This document shows, one piece after another, positions 46,056 to 55,335 of a stretch of DNA of 64,000 nt. Numbering within the stretch: the stretch's first letter is position 1; the number at the start of each line of letters is the position of its first letter. The notes below the pieces were generated by a model. That model worked only from the letters and a program-made list of their open reading frames with translations. It had not been told where the DNA came from and searched no databases. Source of the DNA: Phycisphaerae bacterium (GTDB lineage: Bacteria; Planctomycetota; Phycisphaerae; Tepidisphaerales; Tepidisphaeraceae); NCBI GenBank assembly GCA_026004655.1, contig BPJO01000002.1, positions 62,001-126,000 of the forward strand. The letters run 5' to 3'. Both the position numbers and the translations under genes were made by a program.

Positions 46056-47552
46056 ATGGCTATGAGTTCACACGATACAAGCATTTACGAACAGGAGCGT
46101 CGCGCCAAGATGCAAAAATTGCGCGACCTGGGTGTTGATCCATTCGGTCAACGGACCGACGGCCTGATGTCTTTGGCGCAGGTCAGGCAACTCTATAAAC
46201 CGGAAATGGGTCACGACGGCGGACCCTGTGTCAGAACCGCAGGACGAATCATGCTTAAACGGGACATGGGAAAGCTCTCTTTCCTGACCCTCCGCGATGA
46301 AACCGGCGACCTGCAAATCGGTATCGACCGAAAACGTGTCAACGACCAGGGTTGGGAAATCCGAAACAACCTCGATCTAGGTGACCTGATCACGGTACAA
46401 GGCGCTTTGGGCGTGACGAATAAGGGAGAAATAACTCTTTGGGTGACCGAATTGGCGATGGCTTGCAAGAGTCTTTTGGTTCCCCCGAGCAAGCACGAGG
46501 GTTTGACTCATGTCGAAGCCCGGTATCGTCAACGGTATGTCGATTTGTGGGCCAATCCCGACGTCATGCGGGTCATGAAACTTCGTGTCCGGATCGTCGA
46601 TGAAATCCGTAATTACCTCAAATCCAAAGGGTATACCGAAGTCGAAACCCCCATGCTCCAGACAATCCACGGTGGGGCAGCGGCCAGGCCTTTCATCACC
46701 CACCATAATGCGCTGGACATGAAACTCTATCTGCGGATCGCGCCGGAATTATTTCTCAAACGATTATTGGTCGGCGGGTTCAGCAAAGTTTTTGAAATCA
46801 ACCGTAATTTCCGAAACGAAGGCATCAGCCCACGTCACAACCCCGAGTTTACCATGCTCGAAGCCTACCAGGCTTATGGCTCGTGGGAAACCATGGCTGA
46901 CCTGGTGGAGGAAATGATCACCACCGTGGCTTACAATGTGTTCGGAACGCTCGATATCGAACACCGTAACGCGTCCGGTGAAGTCGTCAGGACAATCCAT
47001 CTTGCACGCCCGTGGCGTAGGATCACCATGGTAGATCTCGTTCAAGAACGAACCGGCTGGCGGTTCGATAAGCAACCTTTGACCCAGGCTCAGATCGAAG
47101 AGTTTCGACAGAAGTACCCCGGAAAGGATCTAAAACTCAACGGTTCACCGGCAGAGCAGCTGGTCGAGATCTATGAAAAACTCGTCGAACAGACCCTGAT
47201 CGACCCCTGTTTTGTTACTCACGTGCCTAGTGTGATCATTCCCCTGGCTAAGGAAAACAAGTCCGATCCGTTCTTTGCCGACGTTTATGAACTAGCGATC
47301 AACGGCCAGGAAATCAGTCCGGGCTATACGGAATTAAATGATCCGGACACCCAGCGTAAGCATTTCGAGCACCAGGTAGGGGATCGAGAAGAGCAACAAC
47401 AGGTGGATGAAGATTTTTTGACCGCGTTAAAATACGGGATGCCCCCTGCGGGGGGGATGGGATTGGGCATCGACCGTTTGGTCATGATGCTCACCGGTGC
47501 AGAAAGCATTCGAGATGTCATTCTCTTCCCTCTGATGAGACCGGAGGCGTAG
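46056..47552 (+). CDS. lysS: Lysyl-tRNA synthetase, class II
   Basis: Charges tRNA-Lys. The protein has 498 residues. The N-terminal OB-fold anticodon-binding domain contains GRIMLKRDMGKLSFLTLRDE. Class II motifs: motif 2 in FEINRNFRNEGISPRHNPEF and motif 3 in GGMGLGIDRLVMMLTG. ISPGYTELNDP is also conserved. The start is set at ATG 46056 (MAMSSHDTSIYEQERRAKM); ATG 46062 is equally possible. The next gene begins 3 bases after its stop behind a GGAGG site, so lysS and the lolC/E-lolD-like genes form one operon. Confidence 0.95.
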   Translation: MAMSSHDTSIYEQERRAKMQKLRDLGVDPFGQRTDGLMSLAQVRQLYKPEMGHDGGPCVRTAGRIMLKRDMGKLSFLTLRDETGDLQIGIDRKRVNDQGWEIRNNLDLGDLITVQGALGVTNKGEITLWVTELAMACKSLLVPPSKHEGLTHVEARYRQRYVDLWANPDVMRVMKLRVRIVDEIRNYLKSKGYTEVETPMLQTIHGGAAARPFITHHNALDMKLYLRIAPELFLKRLLVGGFSKVFEINRNFRNEGISPRHNPEFTMLEAYQAYGSWETMADLVEEMITTVAYNVFGTLDIEHRNASGEVVRTIHLARPWRRITMVDLVQERTGWRFDKQPLTQAQIEEFRQKYPGKDLKLNGSPAEQLVEIYEKLVEQTLIDPCFVTHVPSVIIPLAKENKSDPFFADVYELAINGQEISPGYTELNDPDTQRKHFEHQVGDREEQQQVDEDFLTALKYGMPPAGGMGLGIDRLVMMLTGAESIRDVILFPLMRPEA

Positions 47553-47555
47553 ATC

Positions 47556-49091
47556 TTGTCCGAGTCCGTACCATTGATTGTGGCTTCGGGATTGGTCGGC
47601 CTGTTACTGCTGATCCTGTTATTAATCAGCGGGTTCGGCTTGTATCAGTACCTGTGGGGACCTGCTGCGGTCCGAAAACTGGTACGCACCTATATTTTCA
47701 AACGTCGAATCGGTTGGGTCAGCGTTATCGCCATCATGCTGTGTACGGCGATGGTGCTGGTGGTCATTTCCGTCATGGGGGGGTGGTTAGACACGTTTAA
47801 ACAGAAGTTCCGGGGTATGAGTGGCGATATCGTGGTTTATCGTCCCGGACTCGCCGGTTTTGCCGGTTATGAACAGATGCTACAGGTGATCCGATCGGAC
47901 CCCGGTGTAGAAGAAGCATTACCTTTGATCCGGGCGATAGGACTCCTGAATATCCTGAATCAGCGTGTTGAAGGGGTCCAGGTTACCGGGTTGGACATTA
48001 AAAATTTCAGCAAGTTCAATGCCTTTCGGGAGTCGTTGTGGCGGCAGTACAAAAAGCCGTTAATGCAAAACCAGACACCCCCTCCGGTGGCTTCCTTCGA
48101 CCTATTGCCCGACGTGCCTTACGAAGCCTATCGTCCGGGGGATCGATTGGCGACCCAACGTCCCGGGATGATCGTCGGAGGACCGATCGTCGGGTTCCGG
48201 AAAAACGAAAAAGGACAGGTCATCGAACCGGCAGGGGTCTTTTCGCTTTGGGCCAGGCTCGAAGTCGTCCCGATCGATCCGGACTACCGATCCTTTCAGG
48301 ACATGCAGCCTGTACCCAATATTTATTGGATCGTCGATGCCTCCTTGACTCAGCTTTATCAGTTGGATGAAAGCAGCGTTTACGTGCCTTTTGATGTGCT
48401 CCAGGCTGACATGAAAATGACCGCCCGGACCGTCATTGAGGACGGAAAGGAAGTGGTTTTGCCGGCTCGTTGTTCGGAGATCCAGATCAAACTCAAACCC
48501 GGCGCCGACCGTCAGACCGTGATTGATCGGCTTGGTCCGACCCTGTTGGCGATTGACGAACAGTTTAATCGTCAGACGATCACTTCGGGGCTTCGGATCG
48601 AGACCTGGGAAAAGCTCCGGGAAGATTTCTTGAATGCCGTCGAGAACGAGAAACTGCTGGTGACGATCCTGTTCGGGGTGATTTCGGTCGTGGCAGTATT
48701 TCTGATTTTCTGCATTTTGTACATGATTGTTGTAGAAAAGACCCGAGACATTGGGATCATCAAGAGTATGGGAATGACTTCGCGGGGGGTGGCATCGGTT
48801 TTTATTGGATACGGTTTGGCCATTGGGATGGTCGGGGCGTTTTGCGGTCTGGTGATCGGATTTGTTTTCCTTCGTTACATCAATGAGATTCATTCCGCGG
48901 TGGCGGAACTGACCGGTCGGGCGATCTGGGATCCCAAGGTCTATGCCTTTGACCGGATCCCGACCGACATGGATCCTGCTACGGCGGGGATCGTGGTTGG
49001 TGTGGCCATCCTCAGTGCAGTGGCCGGGGCGGTTTTGCCCGCGATCCGTGCAGCGAGTTTGAACCCCGTCGAAGCCTTGAGGTTTGAATAG
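47556..49091 (+). CDS. LolC/E-like ABC transporter permease
   Basis: A permease of 511 residues of the MacB/LolC-E fold (FtsX-like). A short hydrophobic helix (residues 6-28) and a second (RIGWVSVIAIMLCTAMVLVV) precede a large periplasmic domain (about 80-360), then three helices near the C-terminus (VTILFGVISVVAVFLIFCIL and onward), including KTRDIGIIKSMGMTSRGVA, the coupling-type motif. It would extract lipoproteins from the inner membrane. The start is TTG at 47556 with GGAGG just upstream in the lysS end. The GTG of the ATPase overlaps its stop (TAGTG). Confidence 0.82.
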   Translation: MSESVPLIVASGLVGLLLLILLLISGFGLYQYLWGPAAVRKLVRTYIFKRRIGWVSVIAIMLCTAMVLVVISVMGGWLDTFKQKFRGMSGDIVVYRPGLAGFAGYEQMLQVIRSDPGVEEALPLIRAIGLLNILNQRVEGVQVTGLDIKNFSKFNAFRESLWRQYKKPLMQNQTPPPVASFDLLPDVPYEAYRPGDRLATQRPGMIVGGPIVGFRKNEKGQVIEPAGVFSLWARLEVVPIDPDYRSFQDMQPVPNIYWIVDASLTQLYQLDESSVYVPFDVLQADMKMTARTVIEDGKEVVLPARCSEIQIKLKPGADRQTVIDRLGPTLLAIDEQFNRQTITSGLRIETWEKLREDFLNAVENEKLLVTILFGVISVVAVFLIFCILYMIVVEKTRDIGIIKSMGMTSRGVASVFIGYGLAIGMVGAFCGLVIGFVFLRYINEIHSAVAELTGRAIWDPKVYAFDRIPTDMDPATAGIVVGVAILSAVAGAVLPAIRAASLNPVEALRFE

Positions 49092-49873
49092 TGTCCGACC
49101 CCATCATCACATGCTCGAATCTACACCGGACGTTTCGGATGGGAGATAGCCAAGTCCCTGTCCTTAAAGGGGTTAACCTTATAGTCCGTCGGGGCGAGTT
49201 CTTAGCCATAGAAGGCCGATCGGGTTCCGGGAAAAGCACGTTGCTTCATCTTCTGGCTGGTCTGGATACCCCACAACAAGGCGCGATTTTGGTTCAGGGT
49301 GAAGACTTGGCGGACCTGGCTCGACGCGCCGAGCGTGCCGTCGGTGGAGAACAACCCGGATGGTTGAAACGGGTCATTCGGGCCTGCAGGTTGATTTTCC
49401 CGTTTCTAGGGGATGCTGTGGGGGAAAAGCTGGCCAGGATTCGGAATCGTCATTTCGGGTTTATTTTTCAGTTTTATCACTTGCTTCCGGAATTGAATGT
49501 GTTGGAAAACACGATGATTGCCTCGTGGATGTGCACCGACGGACCGGGGCTCGCTGATCGGAAAGACCGGGCACGGTCGCTATTGGAGCAGGTCGGTCTT
49601 AGTCATCGTTTAAATCATCGTCCGTCCCAGTTGTCCGGGGGGGAACGTCAACGGGTCGCAATCGCCCGGGCATTGGTCAATGACCCGGATGTCCTTTTTG
49701 CTGACGAACCTACGGGAAATCTGGATTCGGAGACCGGGGCACAGATCATGGGGGTATTGGAGTCCCTTCATGCAAGGGGACAAACCATCGTCATGGTCAC
49801 CCATGACCGAAGCATCGCGCGACGGGCTGACCGGTCGATGGTGATGAAAGACGGGCGTCTGCAACAGGTTTGA
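49091..49873 (+). CDS. LolD-like lipoprotein-releasing ABC ATPase with a roughly 40-residue insertion
   Basis: The ATPase partner of the LolC/E-like permease, 260 residues. It has Walker A GRSGSGKST, the Q-loop FIFQFYHLLPELNVLENTMI (as in LolD), signature LSGGERQR, Walker B VLFADEPTG and H-loop MVTHDRS. Between about residues 77 and 116 (AERAVGGEQPGWLKRVIRAC and the following residues to ARIRNRHFGF) it carries about 40 residues, hydrophobic in part, that ordinary LolD lacks. The insertion lies before the Q-loop, near the ATPase-permease contact. The GTG start overlaps the permease stop by one base. Confidence 0.83.
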   Translation: MSDPIITCSNLHRTFRMGDSQVPVLKGVNLIVRRGEFLAIEGRSGSGKSTLLHLLAGLDTPQQGAILVQGEDLADLARRAERAVGGEQPGWLKRVIRACRLIFPFLGDAVGEKLARIRNRHFGFIFQFYHLLPELNVLENTMIASWMCTDGPGLADRKDRARSLLEQVGLSHRLNHRPSQLSGGERQRVAIARALVNDPDVLFADEPTGNLDSETGAQIMGVLESLHARGQTIVMVTHDRSIARRADRSMVMKDGRLQQV

Positions 49874-49878
49874 GGGAA

Positions 49879-51990
49879 CTATCTTTTGAATTTCCAATCA
49901 CTAAAACGGATGTCTTGGTCGGGAAACAGTCGCCACCACCACGCGTTATTGCCGAAAAAGGATTCGACACACATCAGGAGCAGAACCGAAGCGATCAAAC
50001 CCGACCAGCGTGGAACGGGCTGGTTGGCGGTAAGACGTTGTTGTCGAAAACCTTCCAGTGTTCTGGCGACTAGGACGTCTTCTCCGGGGATGACGCTGGA
50101 CGGTTCTCGATAGGTCGTCAAAGCCTCCGCAGCCGGGATCTGGACGTTGGACACCCCGACAATGGTTCCGTCAGAACCGGCCCATCGGTAAAGTCCGGGA
50201 AGGGCGGCTCGGTCAAAACGAAACTCTCCTTCCTGCAGACGATCGAGGGTAAACGGTTCGCCGGATGATGTCGTGACAGTCAGACGGTCACTTTCGGGAT
50301 GGTTGATTTTAAGAATCGACCCGAGTTCGACATTCTGAACTGTCCAAGAGGTTGTCTCTTCAAGACCGCATCGCACGATCATCGGGACAAACGCAGGATG
50401 AATCGAAAGGTTGGAAAACGGTTTGTCCGGCCAAGTGGTGAACGTATAAATCGCAGACCCGTTCAACAGGTGTCGGTACACCAGTCCATGCCCCGGTCCG
50501 TCGGTCCGGAGCAAAGCCATTACAAGGGGCATGGCCTGAGCCGAAGGAGACAACGTCACCATTCTTTGAACCAGCAAGGAGGAAAGCTGAAATTGCTCGT
50601 GAGATAGTTCCTTGACCAGCGGACTGGGAGAGGGAGGGAGGGTTGCATAATGAGGTCGATCGGCTTGGGGATCGATCATCGGTTCGCCCGGCAAAAGGGG
50701 ACGAAGCGCTTCGCGATGATCGGGAGACAATTTGTCCCAGGTTTCCTGAAGTCCCGGTCGAAGCATCAGTACCAGCGTGGTTCCTCTGGCACTAGCTTGT
50801 TTAAGCTGTTCGATGAATGAACGATCGGGCCAGGTGTTTAGCAGGCAGACGACCACGTCATCGTCTTTTGAAACTTCTGAACCGAATTGAACCTTTAACG
50901 GCCAATCCTCAGAGCGACCTTCGTTCGGATCCATGGCCAATGCAACAACGCGTTCCGATGGGGTCGGTTCAGAGGATGTTAAAATCCGGACTTGTCTTCG
51001 GGTCGGCATCTGAAAAACGATCTGCCGGTCGTTATCCCACATCAGCTCGTCTTCACCGTCTATCGTCCCGCGTAAGACAAGAAACGGTTCGCCCGCGGGC
51101 AGTTGGATGGGGATTCGGATTTCGGTTTCGTCAGAGGTTTCAAACCGGACCAGTCGCGGCGTGCTCGTCACAAGCGTTCGTCCATCGACAGTCAGGATTT
51201 GTGCAGTCACCGTGCGGGATTCTCCGGGAGGACCGGCTAATCGCATGATCGCATCGACCACGATTCGAGGAATGGGTTGATCGGGGTCGAGTCGGATTTG
51301 ACGTATTCCTGAGGACCGCACGTCGTCGGGTTGAAGGTCAAAAACCACCTTGTTTCCACCCTTCCACACGTCCGGAGAACGCGGGAACTCACGCGCTTGC
51401 ATGTCTGTCAAGATCACCAGCCATTTGGACGATGCATTCTGCTGATCCAAATAACGCATGGCTGCGGTGATCCGGTCGCACAGAGGTTCCAACCCTCCTT
51501 GTGGTTGAATGGAGATCCCCTCTGAAAGTCGTTCGGATGCGGGTTTGAGCATTTCGGAAGAAACGCGGGGTTGGCTCGTGAAAATCGCGACACGGGATTC
51601 GGATAATTCATTCCTTAGTAGGTCTTGGATGATCCGGGTGGCTTTTTCAAGAAGAGATTCCTGATCACGGGTGAATTGCATCGAGTAGCTGGTATCTACC
51701 ACGATGGCTGCAATTGACGGGTTGTTCACACCGCTCGGGTTCGCCACCCGAAGCACGGGTTGAGCGGCGGTCAGAATCAACATCAACACAACCAGTACTC
51801 GGGTTATGAGCAACAACCACTTCTGCAATAACCTTCGGGTTGCGGTTCTTTGAAGGGTTGATCGGATGAACCGTGTGGTACTGAAATGAAGGACCGGGGA
51901 TCTCTTTTGAAAAAGCAGATGTAATACCACCGGGATACTGACCAGCGGCAACGCCAAAAGAGCACCGAAAAAAAGAAACGAAACGCTCAT
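49879..51990 (-). CDS. BatA-domain/VWA membrane protein
   Basis: A protein of 703 residues. It begins with the BatA pattern SFLFFGALLALPLVSIPVVL followed by HLLFQKRSPVLHFSTTRFIR, then a second helix (LLLITRVLVVLMLILTAAQP). A von Willebrand type A domain follows, IAAIVVDTSYSMQFTRDQES (D-x-S-x-S), covering about residues 93-250. The central part is beta-rich with glutamine-amidotransferase-like features and the C-terminus has another helix. Such proteins sit with DUF58 and MoxR genes; a DUF58 gene lies 8 kb away. The first helix supports the start at 51990. Function is unknown. Confidence 0.8.
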   Translation of the reverse strand: MSVSFLFFGALLALPLVSIPVVLHLLFQKRSPVLHFSTTRFIRSTLQRTATRRLLQKWLLLITRVLVVLMLILTAAQPVLRVANPSGVNNPSIAAIVVDTSYSMQFTRDQESLLEKATRIIQDLLRNELSESRVAIFTSQPRVSSEMLKPASERLSEGISIQPQGGLEPLCDRITAAMRYLDQQNASSKWLVILTDMQAREFPRSPDVWKGGNKVVFDLQPDDVRSSGIRQIRLDPDQPIPRIVVDAIMRLAGPPGESRTVTAQILTVDGRTLVTSTPRLVRFETSDETEIRIPIQLPAGEPFLVLRGTIDGEDELMWDNDRQIVFQMPTRRQVRILTSSEPTPSERVVALAMDPNEGRSEDWPLKVQFGSEVSKDDDVVVCLLNTWPDRSFIEQLKQASARGTTLVLMLRPGLQETWDKLSPDHREALRPLLPGEPMIDPQADRPHYATLPPSPSPLVKELSHEQFQLSSLLVQRMVTLSPSAQAMPLVMALLRTDGPGHGLVYRHLLNGSAIYTFTTWPDKPFSNLSIHPAFVPMIVRCGLEETTSWTVQNVELGSILKINHPESDRLTVTTSSGEPFTLDRLQEGEFRFDRAALPGLYRWAGSDGTIVGVSNVQIPAAEALTTYREPSSVIPGEDVLVARTLEGFRQQRLTANQPVPRWSGLIASVLLLMCVESFFGNNAWWWRLFPDQDIRFSDWKFKR

Positions 51991-52056
51991 AAACCAAGAC
52001 GATCGGTGGTGCGGACAACAGACGCCGGGCGCGATAAACCCTTTTTGATAAAGGAT

Positions 52057-53271
52057 TTATGAACCTATTAATCGGGCAACTTCTTGGCAGTCCTTGTCCC
52101 CGCGTCCGGAAAGATTGATTACCACAACTTTATCCCGATCCAGGGTCTTGGCCAATCGGGCTGCGTGATAAACCGCGTGCGAGGTCTCTAACGCGGGGAT
52201 AATTCCTTCGGATTTGGCCAACATTTCAAACCCCTGAAGGGCTTCTTGGTCGTTGACGCTGACATATTCCACCCGTCCGGAGTCCTTCCAGAACGCGTGT
52301 TCGGGTCCGACCCCGGGATAATCCAACCCGGCCGAGCAGGAGTGTACCTCTGCAGTCTGACCGTCGTCATCTTGAAGCACATAACTTAGTGATCCGTGGA
52401 GAACTCCCGGACGACCCGCGCATAGGGCGGCAGCATGTTGTCCCAACCCCGACCCTCGACCTCCGGCTTCGACGCCTATCAACCGGACCGTTGTATCGTT
52501 TATGAAGGGGGCAAAAATGCCCGCAGCATTGGATCCGCCTCCCACACACGCCACAACATAATCCGGTAAGCGTCCTTCCACCTCGAGACACTGTTGACGG
52601 GTTTCTCGTCCGATGACGGACTGAAAATCCCGTACGATCGTCGGAAACGGATGCGGACCTACGACACTCCCGATGATGTAATGCGTGTGATCCACGCTTC
52701 CCATCCAGTCTCGCATGGCTTCGTTTGTCGCATCTTTCAGCGTTTTGGATCCGGAATGAACCTCGATGACGTTGGCTCCCATCAGTTTCATACGAAATAC
52801 ATTGAGATTTTGGCGTCGGACGTCTTCGGCACCCATGTAAACGTCGCATCGGAGTCCGAAATATGCCGCTGCGGTGGCGCTGGCGACCCCATGTTGACCC
52901 GCGCCGGTTTCGGCAATGATCCGTTTCTTACCCATTCTGAGTGTCAAAAGTGCCTGTCCGATGGTGTTATTGATCTTGTGGGCGCCGGTGTGATTAAGGT
53001 CCTCGCGTTTGAGATAAATTTTCGCGCCCCCGATCGTTTCGGTCAGTCGTTTGGCAAAATAGAAGCGGCTGGGTCTTCCGACGAACTCATTGAGTATGGT
53101 TTGAAACGCTGATTCGAACGATGGGTCTGACCGGGCCCGGATGTACTCCTGTTCCAGTGCTTCCAGCGCGCTGATCAGAGTTTCGGGAACGAAGACACCC
53201 CCATACCTGCCGAAATGAGCAGGAAGACTCGTACGATCGGAGGACAGGACACTTGACATATCCTCAAGCAT
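52057..53271 (-). CDS. trpB: Tryptophan synthase beta subunit
   Basis: A PLP enzyme of 404 residues that joins indole and serine. It starts with [20 protein letters not shown]; the PLP Lys is in [20 protein letters not shown] (HTGAHKIN). GCGGSNA-type phosphate loop is [14 protein letters not shown], and the C-terminus has [20 protein letters not shown] and NLSGRGDKD. The frame is open far upstream, but the ATG at 53271 matches TrpB N-termini; the region before it overlaps a divergent membrane gene. No trpA is in the window; trp genes may be dispersed. AGAATATTCT palindrome lies 29-38 bases upstream. Confidence 0.96.
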   Translation of the reverse strand: MLEDMSSVLSSDRTSLPAHFGRYGGVFVPETLISALEALEQEYIRARSDPSFESAFQTILNEFVGRPSRFYFAKRLTETIGGAKIYLKREDLNHTGAHKINNTIGQALLTLRMGKKRIIAETGAGQHGVASATAAAYFGLRCDVYMGAEDVRRQNLNVFRMKLMGANVIEVHSGSKTLKDATNEAMRDWMGSVDHTHYIIGSVVGPHPFPTIVRDFQSVIGRETRQQCLEVEGRLPDYVVACVGGGSNAAGIFAPFINDTTVRLIGVEAGGRGSGLGQHAAALCAGRPGVLHGSLSYVLQDDDGQTAEVHSCSAGLDYPGVGPEHAFWKDSGRVEYVSVNDQEALQGFEMLAKSEGIIPALETSHAVYHAARLAKTLDRDKVVVINLSGRGDKDCQEVARLIGS

Positions 53272-53299
53272 ATTCGCCACGACACCGTCCGTCCATGGA

Positions 53300-53330
53300 T
53301 AGAATATTCTCTGGATCCGTTCTAGAATAT
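53300..53330. promoter_or_regulatory. Paired TAGAATAT elements in the trpB divergent region
   Basis: TAGAATAT occurs at 53300-53307 and 53323-53330, and the first overlaps the 10-base palindrome AGAATATTCT (53301-53310). This 64-base gap separates trpB (reverse) and the small membrane gene at 53336. The pattern could be an operator or overlapping -10 boxes. It does not match a TrpR site that I know. Confidence 0.35.
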
Positions 53331-53335
53331 GTGAA

Positions 53336-53677
53336 ATGACGCAATCTGATCCGACTTCTGCCCTAGAAGAGTCTGGTCCCGTTCCGACGGTGAGTCCTTC
53401 GAATACCGTGCAGGAAGTGGATGTGACCTTGCTGTACATTTTTGCGACATTGGCGTTTGTGATGTCGAGTTTATTTGTGGTCGCTCTCCCGTTGTGCGTG
53501 ATTGCATTGTTTAACGATCCGGATGTGATCGTCGTTTTTGCGACGGTCTGTGCGTTGGCGATGTCGGTGGGACTGATCGGGACGGGAATCGGTCTGATCC
53601 GTCGCGCCCGACGGGCCCGGAAGAAGTCTTCCGGGCGGACATCGGGTTCGGAGGATCGTTCGGTCAATGGAGCGTGA
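53336..53677 (+). CDS. Small hypothetical membrane protein
   Basis: A protein of 113 residues. The N-terminal 28 residues are acidic and Ser/Pro-rich; two hydrophobic segments follow ([20 protein letters not shown] and [20 protein letters not shown]), then a positively charged tail [13 protein letters not shown]. This is a plausible inner-membrane protein with the tail in the cytoplasm. No family is recognised. The frame competes with an upstream extension of trpB on the other strand, which is rejected. Its 3' end overlaps the TonB-like gene by 14 bases. Confidence 0.6.
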   Translation: MTQSDPTSALEESGPVPTVSPSNTVQEVDVTLLYIFATLAFVMSSLFVVALPLCVIALFNDPDVIVVFATVCALAMSVGLIGTGIGLIRRARRARKKSSGRTSGSEDRSVNGA

Positions 53678-54584
53678 GGCTCATCTCGAATCGTTCTTTC
53701 CTGTTTGCTAGTTCCAAGGCCCGGACCGGTTCAAACCATGATTCATAAGCAGCTAATTCGATCGCGCGGTCGATGCTGGTGCTTCCGGTCGATCGTTTGA
53801 TCCAAACCTTCCGGGGGGTGCCGGTGTCGTCGATTTCGATTTCAAGCAAAGCCCGTGCAGGCAGGGAAATGACTGCGGTATCGACAAACCCTGCTAGATT
53901 CAGACGGGGTCTTTTGAACTTCAGTTGCCTGCCGGAACGGGGTTGAACCCGTCCAGCCACGATCTCCAGACTGACCGAAGGTCCGAAGACATCCGAATCC
54001 CGGTCCGACAGAGGGGCCGGATCACCGGACGATCGGTTTTGCTGCGCGGAGGGGACCGACGGTTCAGAAACCTTAGTCGCATCCGAGGTTACGTCCGGGG
54101 CTGGCATCGTCGGAGACGATCGGGCAAGGGAGGGTGCTTCGGCGACCTCTTCCGTGGCTTCGGGCGGAACGGGTGTAACCACGGTGGTTTGCAAAGACTC
54201 GACCGGGGGACGGGAAGAAGGTTCGGACGGCCGTATGGGAGAAATCTCAACAGGAGAAGGGGTTTCTTCGGGAGTTTCAGTCGTCTGTCCGACAGGATCG
54301 GTGCTGAGCATGGCCTGTTCGACAGGCGCATAACGGGAAGTCTGTTGAGGAACCGGTGCGTCCAAAGCGTTCATGGCCAAACCCGTATTTTCGTGTTCGC
54401 CGAATCGGGTTTCTTCGGGCAACGGTTCGGGGGACAGCAAAACGACTGGATGAACGGCAGGATCCGAGTGGGTGGGTATCTGAAGTCGAACGTTAAGCGG
54501 AATATGCCTCATGGTCAAAATCAAGGCTGCGTGAAGCACAAGCGACACGACCAGGAACGGAAAAATCAAAGATCGCTGTTGCAT
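53664..54584 (-). CDS. TonB-like energy transducer
   Basis: A protein of 306 residues. It has a short cytoplasmic start, a hydrophobic anchor ([20 protein letters not shown]), a long Pro/Ser/Thr/Glu-rich periplasmic spacer (about residues 45-210) and a C-terminal TonB fold: [20 protein letters not shown] followed by [20 protein letters not shown]. TonB couples the ExbBD proton motor to outer-membrane receptors. No exbB/exbD lies nearby, so it may be an orphan TonB paralog. It starts 3 bases after the LOG-family gene stop. Confidence 0.75.
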   Translation of the reverse strand: MQQRSLIFPFLVVSLVLHAALILTMRHIPLNVRLQIPTHSDPAVHPVVLLSPEPLPEETRFGEHENTGLAMNALDAPVPQQTSRYAPVEQAMLSTDPVGQTTETPEETPSPVEISPIRPSEPSSRPPVESLQTTVVTPVPPEATEEVAEAPSLARSSPTMPAPDVTSDATKVSEPSVPSAQQNRSSGDPAPLSDRDSDVFGPSVSLEIVAGRVQPRSGRQLKFKRPRLNLAGFVDTAVISLPARALLEIEIDDTGTPRKVWIKRSTGSTSIDRAIELAAYESWFEPVRALELANRKERFEMSLTLH

Positions 54585-54587
54585 GAT

Positions 54588-55187
54588 TCAGTGATCGGAC
54601 CGGGCCGATTGAGATACGGAATCATAGGCACCTTGGGAAGAATTCCTGAGGTAGTCGATCGCCTGTTCAACAGAGTCGGCCACGTGGATCAACTGCCAAG
54701 CCTGTTCACGGATGAAGTGTTGTTGGATGCCTTTGTGGATCAGTTCAATCAGAGGGGTATAAAAATCCCGAAGGTTCAAGAGGGTGATGGGCTTTTGGTG
54801 GTAATTCAGTTGTCTACCGACAAGAATTTCGAAAAGCTCTTCGAGCGTACCGAGCCCCCCGGGAAAAGCGATAAAAGCATCGGCGCGTTGTTCGAGCAGA
54901 TGTTTACGATGTCTCATCGAGTCGGTCACGATCAACTCGTCGCAGAAGGTGTCTGCGAGGTTTTCCTCGACAAACAACCGTGGGGTAATCCCGATGACTT
55001 TTCCCCCCATTTCGCGGGCACCGTCGGCTAGACTGGCCATACAGCCGACATAGTTTCCACCATAAACCAAGGTCCAACCCTGACGCGCAATAGCCTGACC
55101 GAGCTGTCGGGCGGTATCGAAGTAAAACCGGTCCACCCGTTTGGCGCTGGATAAAAAGACGGTAACCGACTGAATCGTCCCAGCCAT
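54588..55187 (-). CDS. LOG family protein (cytokinin-type nucleotide phosphoribohydrolase)
   Basis: A protein of 199 residues with the LOG/TIGR00730 Rossmann fold. It has VYGGNYVGCMASLADGAREM, the Arg/Lys motif SMRHRKHLLEQRA and the diagnostic FPGGLGTLEELFEIL (PGGxGTxxE). LOG enzymes hydrolyse the N-glycosidic bond of adenosine-type nucleoside monophosphates. In bacteria they are mostly salvage or unknown-function enzymes. The ATG at 55187 is preferred. It is followed by the TonB-like gene after 3 bases. Confidence 0.9.
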   Translation of the reverse strand: MAGTIQSVTVFLSSAKRVDRFYFDTARQLGQAIARQGWTLVYGGNYVGCMASLADGAREMGGKVIGITPRLFVEENLADTFCDELIVTDSMRHRKHLLEQRADAFIAFPGGLGTLEELFEILVGRQLNYHQKPITLLNLRDFYTPLIELIHKGIQQHFIREQAWQLIHVADSVEQAIDYLRNSSQGAYDSVSQSARSDH

Positions 55188-55299
55188 GACATTCAGGATG
55201 CCTCAATCGACGACGCTTGGCAATATGATCCCCTAAACCGTGCTAACCGTCGGAAAGAAAAGGGTTTAAGAATTTTGGCGGGGAGAAAAAAGATTTTAC

Positions 55300-55327
55300 T
55301 TGACCTAACAAAATACTAACATATGAT
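55300..55327 (+). promoter_or_regulatory. Promoter giving a probably leaderless mRNA (TTGACC, 16 bases, TATGAT)
   Basis: TTGACC (55300-55305) and TATGAT (55322-55327) are separated by 16 bases. Transcription should begin about 6-9 bases after the -10 box, at 55333-55336, which is the start codon itself (TTG-ATG at 55333/55336). No ribosome site is present upstream of the start. Confidence 0.5.
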
Positions 55328-55335
55328 AGAAGTTG

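Noticed and set aside
53272-53667. Upstream extension of trpB (132 extra codons)
   Set aside because: It is Ser/Thr/Asn-rich, unlike any TrpB N-terminus, and overlaps the small membrane gene; the ATG at 53271 fits the family.
53925-55031. Forward-strand frame of 368 codons opposite the TonB-like and LOG genes
   Set aside because: Gly/Arg-rich translation typical of a frame opposite to a Pro/Ser-rich spacer; both reverse genes have real motifs.
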